A stretch of 7,847 nucleotides of DNA from Desulfobacula sp. (GTDB lineage Bacteria; Desulfobacterota; Desulfobacteria; Desulfobacterales; Desulfobacteraceae): contig JAQICW010000162.1 in NCBI GenBank assembly GCA_027858355.1, positions 1 through 7,847 of the forward strand. Direction: 5' to 3'. Both the position numbers and the translations under genes were made by a program. Positions 1 to 5,612 of this stretch are shown piece after piece. The notes under the pieces are model-generated. The model searched no databases, was not told where the DNA came from, and saw only the letters and a program-made list of their open reading frames with translations. Within the stretch, counting starts at the first letter, position 1. Every line of letters starts with the position of its first letter.

Positions 1-210
1 AGGAACGGGTTGATGGTTTTTGTCCATGATGTAAACCATGATGTGATGGGGCTTATCCATATCCTTTTTGCCATGGGAGGAATGGGCCGCATCCTTGTCA
101 TCGCTTTTTTGTTCCCGAAAATCCATAAGGTAATAGGAAAGCATATATCCATCCTTCATGGATTCATGGAAAAGATCTCCGATTTTTCCATTATATAGCC
201 GGAAGCAAAA
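1..210 (-). CDS. partial His/Met-rich protein of unknown function, 5' end missing, runs off the left edge
   Basis: The minus strand is open from 210 to the window edge and reads as a plausible soluble protein: LYNGKIGDLFHESMKDGYML, then a charged stretch rich in His, Lys and Asp (DKDAAHSSHGKKDMDKPHH), then a hydrophobic strand IMVYIMDKNHQPV. The first in-frame ATG (157-159) lies inside the conserved-looking part, has no well-placed ribosome site, and the frame above it ends at a TGA (211-213). The true N-terminus therefore appears to be lost at the junction with the peptidase remnant that begins at 199 on the other strand. The layout, a short helical start, a His-rich linker and a beta-strand domain starting HHIMVYIMD, recalls periplasmic metal-binding proteins of deltaproteobacteria, but that is an impression and no family is assigned. 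No signal peptide is visible. Confidence 0.5.
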
Positions 211-908
211 TCAACTGGCAACATTATTGCAGATATTCCCGGAATCATTTGTGACAACTCCTTGACCTATCTTGTGGGACATTATGACTCGGTTGCTCAC
301 AGCAATGGTTCCAATGATAATGCCGGCGGCGTAATTTCAATTTTAAAAACACTTGAATTTTTTAGCAATAATCCGCCACAACGCAATTTACGGGCCATTT
401 TTTTTCCAGTGAGGAGTTAGGTTTGCTTGGAAGTTTTGAATATGTAAATAGATATCGGACTGAAATAGAAGAGCGCGCTCAACTGGTAATTAATATTGAT
501 GGCGCAGGGGATGCGCTTGGGCTGAATAAGTATTTTATAATTGGAACATAATCCTTGCTTGGCTATATCGAAGGGGTGAGCAAGGAACTTGGTCTGGTTT
601 TTCAAAAAAACCTGGATACGTTCAATAGTGACTGTATTCCATTCGCACAATTGGGCATTCCAAGTGTCAGCATTGAAAAATGTTTAGGCAAAGGTTCTTT
701 TCATTATCACACATCGGATGATACTGCCATTAACTCCAGTGCCAGGCGACTGGCTGCACCGATAAAAGCGGCCACCGGACTTTTAACCAGAATTCTTAAT
801 AGTGAAATTTACCCCATTGAAAGAAAAATAGATTCTAGCCTGAAAAACAAAATTAAAAGTGATGTTTATAAATACACCGGTGAAAAAAAATCATTACTCT
901 GGTCTTAA
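199..908 (+). pseudogene. decayed M28-family zinc metallopeptidase (N-terminus lost, one frameshift, one stop)
   Basis: Conceptual translation across two lesions gives an M28 (aminopeptidase Y/S-like) catalytic domain. In frame from 199 it reads STGNIIADIPG, then GHYDSV (His and Asp as first metal-ligand region) and SNDNAGG (bridging Asp). The frame breaks in an eight-T run at 398-405, where one missing T explains the shift, and continues in the third frame with FSSEELGLLGS, the Glu-Glu catalytic/metal pair, then INIDGAGDA. An in-frame TAA follows at 549-551, after which SLLGYIEGVSKEL runs on through PSVSIEKC and HYHTSDD (last His ligand) to the TAA at 906-908. An in-frame TAG (196-198) lies directly before the homology, so the start and any signal peptide are missing. 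All metal-site motifs survive, so decay looks recent. A single homopolymer sequencing error could account for the frameshift, but not also for the TAA and the missing start. Confidence 0.85.
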
Positions 909-1344
909 TAAAAAATTTACCAAAAGCCTGTATTGGTTATAGTATTATGATCCGATTTGCCCGAAAGTGTGTTGAATCAGATCAGGGATTTCATATTTTC
1001 CATGGCATGCTACCCGTTCCGGCCTGTTCACCTTGCCTTCTCATGGAAGACAAAGTCCACACCTCGTAATTTTCAAGATACCGGTACAAACCAAAACAAT
1101 TTGTAATTATTGAGCACCTATTTTTAGAGGCGTTTAGATTTTTTAAAAAAGTTTCTGGCTATAGGTTTTGTTATCAAGGGCTAAGACTCTTCACAGGACT
1201 ATCTTTGTTATTCATTATGTCTGGCTATAGAAAGAAAAGCTGAACGCTTTGACTTATCTGTAAAATTACCATGCAGGCCCGGATGGGTTGCAGTGAAACA
1301 TCAGGTAGAGATCACAGAATTGATGAACCCTATCCTGTGTTTTT
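909..1344. other. 436-bp spacer with no recognisable gene
   Basis: This lies between the convergent 3' ends of the peptidase remnant and the amidohydrolase. I see no ORF with a ribosome site or recognisable motif, no tRNA and no convincing terminator hairpin for either neighbour. The only structure is an 11-bp direct repeat, TCTGGCTATAG, at 1154-1164 and 1220-1230. A minus-strand open stretch near 985-1090 (LYRYLENYEVWTLSSMRRQG) reads somewhat like protein and may be a gene fossil, but I could not match it to a family. Confidence 0.5.
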
Positions 1345-2901
1345 TCAAAAAGCTGATTCCATTTTCCAGACAATCTTTCCATCTATAATGGTCATCACAA
1401 CCTTTATATTCTTTATTTCTTCATGTGAAAGCCCAGTCGGGTCCTGGTTTAAAAGCACGAGGTCTGCCAGTTTCCCCTGTGTGACAGATCCTTTGATATC
1501 TTCATTGAAACATGCTTTTGCAGCATTAAAGGTGAACATCCCAAGGGCAGTCAATATATCAATGCACTCTTTTTCATAAACGGGTTTGCCGGTGTTGGCC
1601 TTTCGGGAGATCGCAGAATATATACCGGTTATGGGATTCGGATCAACAATGGGGCTATCCGAGCTTGCCGCAACCAATACCCCGGATTTTTGAAGGGTAG
1701 CAATGGGATATAAATGGGCGATATCTTCTTTTGGAACAGTTTTAAGGTATCGATCACCATTATAAAGGATAAATGAAGGCTGGGTGACCACCATGATTCT
1801 TAATGCAGCCAGACATTTTGCAAGGGCTGGCGGGCAGACCGCGCAATGCTCTATGCGATGCCGGTGATCCGGGCTTGGTATTTTCTTTAAAGCCTGTTCA
1901 ATGGCATTGCAGGCAGATTCAACAGCTGCTTCTTCAATGGCATGAATGGAGGCCTGCAGGCCTGCCTGATGGATATCCAGAACCAGATCATCCAATTGTT
2001 TTTGGGACGGATAAAGCAGGCCTGTGGTTTGGTCCAGTATGATTTTGACACTGCACACCTCAAGCTGGTCCCTGTCAATGGAGCAAGGGTATGTGTTGTT
2101 CTTTTGAAAGGCGTTCACTCCTAATGCCATGGTTATCCTGGGTAAAAAATCTTTTTTTGTCTTAATGGAACATAAGGACTCCCATTCCGAGGGCCCGTTA
2201 ATGAACGATGCTTCATGAATGGATGTAATGCCAAAGGAAATAAGTTTTTGATTTAATAACCGGATGCCCCGGTTCAGTTCTTTGTCGCTGATCCGGGGTA
2301 TTCGTTTTGAGAGATAATCCGTCATTTCGAAAAGGATGCCATTGGGATCACCGGTTTCGGTATACCGGTCAATGAAAGCTCCGGCAGGTTCCGGCGTGTA
2401 CCGGGAAATGCCGGTTTCTTTTAAGGCCAGACTGTTTAAAACATGGGCATGATGGGACCTGTGAGTGAGTTTGATTGGGTGGTCTGGTGCGGCTGCATCA
2501 AGATCATGACAGGTGGGATGCCGTTTTTCAGCCAGATAAAATTCGTTATATCCCGAAGCCCTGATCCATGACCCCGGAGCACGGGTCTTTGAAAAAGCAT
2601 GTATTTTTGCCTTTATTTCCTCGATTGAGGACACATTGGCCGGGGATACGTCAAGTGTCGTCAGGTGAGAAGCAGACGCCCAAAAATGAAAATGGGCATC
2701 GCAAAATCCAGGCACAAGCGTTCTGCCCCGGCAATCCACAAGACGGGTATGTTTTTTCTTGATATCCTTTAATGCATTATTTGGCAGTACGGCCTGAATT
2801 TTTTTTTTTTCAATGGCAACAAGTCCTGGATTTTCCATGGGTTTTTCCACGGAATTGTCCAGGGTCATTACATTTGCATTAAAAAGAATAAGATCAGTCA
2901 A
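1345..2901 (-). CDS. YtcJ-type metal-dependent amidohydrolase (Amidohydro_3)
   Basis: A 518-aa cytoplasmic hydrolase of the amidohydrolase superfamily, YtcJ-like branch, expected to cleave an amide or related C-N bond of an unknown small substrate with a bound metal. Motifs are complete and in order: DAHFHFW (His70, His72), Lys286 in VKIILDQTTG where the family has its KIxxDG segment, His320 in SIHAIEEAA, His352 in HRIEHC, and Asp415 in ASSDSPI. The C-terminus ends with the usual small beta domain (GKLADLVLL, IDGKIVW). Length is normal and there is no signal peptide. The start is a TTG (2899-2901) giving the family-typical MTDLILFNANVMTLD; an AGGA lies 11 bases upstream, a slightly long spacing. 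It follows the serine-hydrolase fragment by 13 bp, so the two were probably one transcript. An 11-A run on the coding strand (near residues 31-35, IEKKKIQ) is a possible slippage site. The family is secure; the substrate is unknown. Confidence 0.93.
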   Translation of the reverse strand: MTDLILFNANVMTLDNSVEKPMENPGLVAIEKKKIQAVLPNNALKDIKKKHTRLVDCRGRTLVPGFCDAHFHFWASASHLTTLDVSPANVSSIEEIKAKIHAFSKTRAPGSWIRASGYNEFYLAEKRHPTCHDLDAAAPDHPIKLTHRSHHAHVLNSLALKETGISRYTPEPAGAFIDRYTETGDPNGILFEMTDYLSKRIPRISDKELNRGIRLLNQKLISFGITSIHEASFINGPSEWESLCSIKTKKDFLPRITMALGVNAFQKNNTYPCSIDRDQLEVCSVKIILDQTTGLLYPSQKQLDDLVLDIHQAGLQASIHAIEEAAVESACNAIEQALKKIPSPDHRHRIEHCAVCPPALAKCLAALRIMVVTQPSFILYNGDRYLKTVPKEDIAHLYPIATLQKSGVLVAASSDSPIVDPNPITGIYSAISRKANTGKPVYEKECIDILTALGMFTFNAAKACFNEDIKGSVTQGKLADLVLLNQDPTGLSHEEIKNIKVVMTIIDGKIVWKMESAF

Positions 2902-2914
2902 GGAATTTGCTTTC

Positions 2915-3562
2915 CTAATCCAGCAGCGTTATTTTTTCTGCCATTTCATATATTTCCTGAAAATAAGCATAACCATCGGCTTCTTTATTTTCCAGCACTC
3001 TGAAGAAAACCACAGCCACAGAGCTTACTGGATCAGTCAGCATTAACTGGCCGCCATAACCGCTGTGAGCAAGCCACCTGCCGTTGGTCATCATCTGATT
3101 GCTGTAATAAATTTTTCCATTTTTGCCCAGCATGGGAGGCCCCGGATTTTTGCGGGTCCGCTCAAAATAGGCAGGGCTTCCAAATGTTTTACCGTTAACA
3201 CCCAGGCCCTGGCGTACAAATATCTGTCCATAACTGGCCAGATTCCTGGTTGTCATAGCACCGCCACCGCTGACAAGGGGTGTGCCCTCACGGTCTGTAG
3301 AGATATAAAATGTTCCCTCAATGCTGGCAGTCTCGATAATATCGATAAGCATGCTGCGCAGCGGGCGGCCTGAGACACGTTCTGCAATCCATCCCAAAAG
3401 ATCGGTGTTGGGAGATCTGTATTCTGCTTCACCCGTTGTGTTGGTAACATCCGGGCTCTTTAGCGACTGAATAAACCCGCGGCAGGAGATCTCTTTTTCA
3501 CCTTCGGGCGGCATTCGCCATCCCATTGCAATTTCCTGACGTCCATAACTTTCGCAACAAAT
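2915..3562 (-). pseudogene. C-terminal remnant of a beta-lactamase-fold serine hydrolase
   Basis: The open frame (from an ATG at 3526, 203 aa) matches the second half of class C beta-lactamase / 6-aminohexanoate-dimer-hydrolase-like serine hydrolases. It has YRSPNTDLLGW (residues 36-46, the Tyr-x-x-x-Asn second motif), SGGGAMTTRNLASYGQ (86-101, the usual GG-hinge and helix), and HSGYGGQ (154-160, the KTG-equivalent third motif). Homology continues upstream of that ATG (ESYGRQEIAMGW) to about 3553, then the frame ends at a TAA (3563-3565). The N-terminal part with the catalytic Ser-x-x-Lys is absent; the family normally has about 380-430 residues. The fragment cannot be an active hydrolase of this type. 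It precedes the amidohydrolase by 13 bp in the same direction, so the intact ancestor probably worked with it, perhaps in hydrolysing amides. The flanking 3566-3690 is AT-rich and unlike coding sequence, as expected at a deletion joint. Confidence 0.82.
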
Positions 3563-3690
3563 TTACGAATCATACAATAACTGTCCTAAGCTAAAGTGGT
3601 TAAAATTTTACTACAAAAAAACTGCTTTTCTTCTATATATATCTTGATTTATTTTAAAATCATCAAAGATGAAGCGCTTATTTTTATAAA

Positions 3691-3756
3691 TCATTCATAA
3701 TTTTCTACGAGGAAAATTCCTTCATTGATCGAACTGACAAATAATTTTTCACACAT
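3691..3756 (-). CDS. 21-codon ORF behind a ribosome site, possible start of a lost gene
   Basis: An AAAGGAG (3760-3766 on the minus strand) lies just after the acyl-CoA dehydrogenase stop. Three bases later an ATG opens MCEKLFVSSINEGIFLVENYE and a stop. Alternatively a GTG four bases further on sits at a better 7-base spacing but opens only 15 codons. The shape KLFVSSINEGIFLVE resembles the first strands of enoyl-CoA hydratase/isomerase proteins, which often follow acyl-CoA dehydrogenases; that match is weak and is my inference. The sequence after it, to 3566, is AT-rich and shows no continuation in any frame. It is most likely the surviving 5' end of the next operon gene, cut by the same deletion that removed the N-terminus of the serine hydrolase. 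Confidence 0.3.
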   Translation of the reverse strand: MCEKLFVSSINEGIFLVENYE

Positions 3757-3775
3757 CTTCTCCTTTTGTTGAGGC

Positions 3776-4108
3776 TTATTTTAATATTTCATAGGCAATG
3801 CGGTTTAAACAGACCTGGGTAGTGCCGCCACCCATGGACCATCCTCTGACATCTCTGTAATACCGCTCCACTTCATATTCTGTTGAATATCCATAGGCCC
3901 CGTGCAATTGAATGGCCTGGTCACAGACCCATATGGCCATTTCATTTGCATTCTTTTTGGCCATGGAAGCCTCTTTGGCAATCATCTTCCCCTTTTTTTC
4001 CTTGAACAGGGCATCATAAACCAACAGGCGGGCGGATTGTATTTTGATGGCCATTTCAGCCAGGGTCCAGCTAATCCCCTGGAACTGGCCAATGGGTTTT
4101 CCAAACTG
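3776..4108 (-). pseudogene. C-terminal fragment of the acyl-CoA dehydrogenase
   Basis: From the CAG codon at 4108 the frame reads QFGKPIGQFQGISWTLAEMA, then IKIQSARLLVYDALFKEKKG, a helix, QLHGAYGYSTEYEVERYYRD and SMGGGTTQVCLNRIAYEILK, the complete last helical domain of the family (110 aa). The first in-frame ATG is at 4054, inside a conserved helix and without a good ribosome site, so independent translation of a full domain is doubtful. Codons directly upstream of 4109 (HRISCSLS) come from the inserted element. Confidence 0.85.
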
Positions 4109-4115
4109 AATACGT
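4109..4115 (+). repeat. target-site duplication, left copy (AATACGT)
   Basis: This perfect 7-mer abuts the left inverted repeat and is identical to 4576-4582. It is the minus-strand ACGTATT that encodes part of Arg-Ile in CKERIQFGK of the interrupted dehydrogenase. Confidence 0.88.
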
Positions 4116-4140
4116 GAGAGCGAGCACGATATTCTATGGG
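4116..4140 (+). repeat. left terminal inverted repeat of the element
   Basis: 25 bp beginning GAGAGCGAGCAC and ending TATGGG; it pairs with 4551-4575 at 19 of 25 positions. Its inner part is the first copy of the CACGATA-N4-ATGG motif. Confidence 0.85.
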
Positions 4141-4242
4141 CATTTTTTCACGATAAATTATGGGATTTTGATGATCGTCCCTTATCTACTTTGAAAAATA
4201 TAGACGTCCGAAAACTTCACATAGGATCACGATAATTCATGG
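4125..4242 (+). repeat. three direct copies of CACGATA-N4-ATGG at the left end of the element
   Basis: Copies start at 4125 (spacer TTCT), 4149 (AATT) and 4228 (ATTC). All keep CACGATA, a 4-bp spacer and ATGG. The first two are 24 bp apart and also share the following G. A variant inverted copy lies in the right terminal repeat. Iterated subterminal motifs of this kind are usually transposase-binding sites; that role is inferred here. Confidence 0.65.
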
Positions 4243-4533
4243 TTTTAATCAGTCTAATTTGAGGCCGAATTTGACGGTTTAAATCAGCATACTGATATGA
4301 ATGGAAATATGTTCTTTATGACACACCTCCCCCCTGGGGTTGATGGGAAAGAAACCATAGATTTCAGCAGTCCATGGTTTATATCTAATCCACTGATATC
4401 AAAGCATATATATTTGGAAGCTGCCAATTATCCATGGGGTATGTTGAATTTTTTAAGCATTATTTATTATGCAAAATGTTGATATTCACTTAAATTTTGG
4501 GATGATAGGCCGAGCTTCCCTGATTTACCTTGA

Positions 4534-5385
4534 TCAGAAATCAACGATTTCCCATAAATTACTGTGCTCACGCTCAATACGTTCTTTGCAATATTTCAAA
4601 GTCCGTTCATAGGCACCCTGAGCAAAGCCTACGCAAAAAGAAGAATTCCCGCACCGCTCGGAATTAAACTCCTTCATAATTTCTTTGAATCCCTTGCCTC
4701 CTGCCGGAATCAGGAGATTTTCCTTTGGAATTTTTACATCCTTAAAAATAATCTCATCAAGACTTGAGCAATTGCGGCCCATCATTTTTTCAGACCTGCC
4801 GATGGAAACACCGGGAGAGTCGCTGTCGACAATGAACATGGCAATTCCCTTGGACGGTTTCTCAGGAACAATTTTTGTTTTGGCAAGGACAATAAGAACC
4901 TTTGCAATTTTTGCATTGGAAATAAATATTTTTTCTCCGTTGAGCAGATAATGGTTGTCTTTGTCTTCGGCAAAACTTGCCAGGTTCCCGGCATCTGACC
5001 CGGCATTGGCCTCTGTCTGGCAGTATGCACCGATTTTTTTACCCGAAGCCATGTCAGGCAGGTATCTTTTTTTCTGGTCCTCATTGCCCAGGTGTGCAAT
5101 GGATCTGCAACAGGCAGAAACATGGGTCAATGGAATTGAAACTCCCACCCGGCCCATTTCTTCGCACAAAATAGCCAGATCAATCATGGACCCTCCCTCT
5201 CCGCCGTACTCTTCCGGTACCAAAAGGCCCATAAATCCCATTTCCGCAATCTTTTTATAATATGAGTCAGGATATTTTCCTTCTTTTTCCCAGGTTCTGA
5301 CATGCGGTGCAATCTCCCTGTTTGCAAATCGTCTGACTTCATCCCGAAACATTTTATTCTCAGTACTCAATAAACTGTCTATCAT
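4534..5385 (-). CDS. expressed-as-is N-terminal fragment of the acyl-CoA dehydrogenase (283 aa)
   Basis: This is what the upstream half would make now: residues 1-270 of the dehydrogenase plus 13 foreign residues (EREHSNLWEIVDF) encoded by the inserted element, ending in a TGA at 4534-4536. It retains the N-terminal helical domain and the beta-barrel but lacks most of the C-terminal four-helix domain, which carries flavin contacts and the tetramer interface. An active enzyme is not expected unless it pairs with the separate C-terminal piece, which has no convincing ribosome site of its own. Confidence 0.8.
   Translation of the reverse strand: MIDSLLSTENKMFRDEVRRFANREIAPHVRTWEKEGKYPDSYYKKIAEMGFMGLLVPEEYGGEGGSMIDLAILCEEMGRVGVSIPLTHVSACCRSIAHLGNEDQKKRYLPDMASGKKIGAYCQTEANAGSDAGNLASFAEDKDNHYLLNGEKIFISNAKIAKVLIVLAKTKIVPEKPSKGIAMFIVDSDSPGVSIGRSEKMMGRNCSSLDEIIFKDVKIPKENLLIPAGGKGFKEIMKEFNSERCGNSSFCVGFAQGAYERTLKYCKERIEREHSNLWEIVDF
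4551..4575 (-). repeat. right terminal inverted repeat of the element
   Basis: Read on the minus strand it begins GAGCGTGAGCAC and ends TATGGG, mirroring the left end. It holds a variant motif copy, CACAGTA-N4-ATGG. It also supplies the foreign codons and lies just before the premature stop of the dehydrogenase N-terminal fragment. Confidence 0.85.
4576..4582 (+). repeat. target-site duplication, right copy (AATACGT)
   Basis: Second copy of the 7-mer, directly after the right inverted repeat. The bases beyond the two copies differ, so the duplication is 7 bp, not longer. Confidence 0.88.
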
Positions 5386-5453
5386 GTTTTTCTCCTATAA
5401 AAAGAATCATTTAAAATATTCAAGCACAGATTCAACAATAATTAAAGCAAAAA

Positions 5454-5469
5454 TGCAATTCTGGTGCCA
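5454..5469 (-). promoter_or_regulatory. sigma-54 (-24/-12) promoter of the acyl-CoA dehydrogenase gene
   Basis: The minus strand reads TGGCAC-CAGAA-TTGCA, a full match to the core RpoN consensus TGGCAC-N5-TTGCA, with the required ten bases between GG and GC. The predicted start is near 5443, giving a leader of about 58 nt before the ATG at 5385. Sigma-54 promoters need an activator of the AAA+ enhancer-binding class, so the gene is probably induced by substrate. Confidence 0.82.
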
Positions 5470-5511
5470 CTAGAGCAGTTGAAAACAATAATACCGTATT
5501 GTAAGGGGCTC

Positions 5512-5533
5512 TGTGCTTTGGAATAAAAGCACA
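5512..5533. promoter_or_regulatory. dyad at about -80, candidate enhancer-binding-protein site
   Basis: This is a perfect 8-bp inverted repeat, TGTGCTTT and AAAGCACA, separated by 6 bp. Its centre is about 80 bp upstream of the predicted sigma-54 start, within the usual range for activator sites of such promoters. A further half-site (TGTGCTT on the minus strand) lies at 5423-5429 in the leader. The dyad could form an RNA hairpin in read-through from mttB, but no T-run follows, so it is not a classical terminator. Confidence 0.55.
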
Positions 5534-5612
5534 AGAGAGGTATGTTTAAATAATAGACAAAAATATGATCGACAGCGGCTTTTTGTATAATTAGTAAACA
5601 AAACACTTATAA

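Larger units (their letters stand above)
4116..4575. mobile_element. 460-bp MITE-like non-autonomous element inside the acyl-CoA dehydrogenase gene
   Basis: The ends form a 25-bp imperfect inverted repeat: GAGAGCGAGCACGATATT at the left and, reading inward from the right, GAGCGTGAGCACAGTAATTT, both continuing to TATGGG (19 of 25 matches). Both ends are flanked by the same 7 bp, AATACGT. Excision with one copy of that 7-mer exactly restores the dehydrogenase frame, which is strong evidence for transposition rather than rearrangement. No transposase is encoded: the longest internal ORF is about 61 codons and unrecognised. It must have been mobilised by a related full-length element elsewhere. 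It is AT-rich compared with the gene it splits. I cannot assign an IS family from the ends alone. Confidence 0.88.
3776..5385 (-). pseudogene. acyl-CoA dehydrogenase gene, interrupted by a 460-bp insertion
   Basis: An FAD-dependent acyl-CoA dehydrogenase that would introduce a double bond at C2-C3 of a CoA ester and pass electrons to ETF. Codons 1-270 (5385-4576) and 111 codons including the stop (4108-3776) join in frame if 4109-4575 is removed, restoring CKERIQFGKPIGQFQ and a normal total of 380 aa. Visible motifs are YCQTEANAGSDAGN (FAD/substrate loop, about 121-134), GEKIFISNA (150-158), QFGKPIGQFQ, and QLHGAYGYSTEYEVERYYRD near the C-terminus. The usual YEGT catalytic Glu is replaced (SMGGGTTQV). 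A Glu at 243 (FNSERCGNSS) sits where isovaleryl-CoA and long-chain dehydrogenases place theirs. The start is supported by AGGAG six bases before the ATG. It lies downstream of a sigma-54 promoter, 227 bp after mttB. Substrate unknown; the mttB neighbour suggests a betaine- or carnitine-like CoA ester (inference). Confidence 0.93.

Noticed and set aside
10..198. Plus-strand ORF of 62 codons
   Set aside because: It is antisense to the more protein-like minus-strand frame and has low-complexity hydrophobic content with no recognisable domain.
1154..1230. 11-bp direct repeat TCTGGCTATAG, considered as IS or attachment remnant
   Set aside because: Only two copies, with no inverted ends and no coding content between them; chance is likely.
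1271..1579. 102-codon plus-strand ORF, and several other plus-strand ORFs across 1800-3370 and 4560-7077
   Set aside because: They lie antisense to well-supported genes and show no domains or ribosome sites.
4297..4482. 61-codon plus-strand ORF inside the inserted element
   Set aside because: It has no ribosome site and no transposase motif, and the length is expected by chance in AT-rich sequence, so I do not call it a passenger gene.
5512..5533. The dyad as a rho-independent terminator of mttB
   Set aside because: No T-run follows the stem in the direction of transcription, and its place at about -80 of a sigma-54 promoter explains it better.
5595..5604. TAAACAAAAC downstream of mttB, identical to 10 bp of the 7263-7291 palindrome
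   Set aside because: Only one half-site, lying after the mttB stop in AT-rich sequence; not enough to call an operator.
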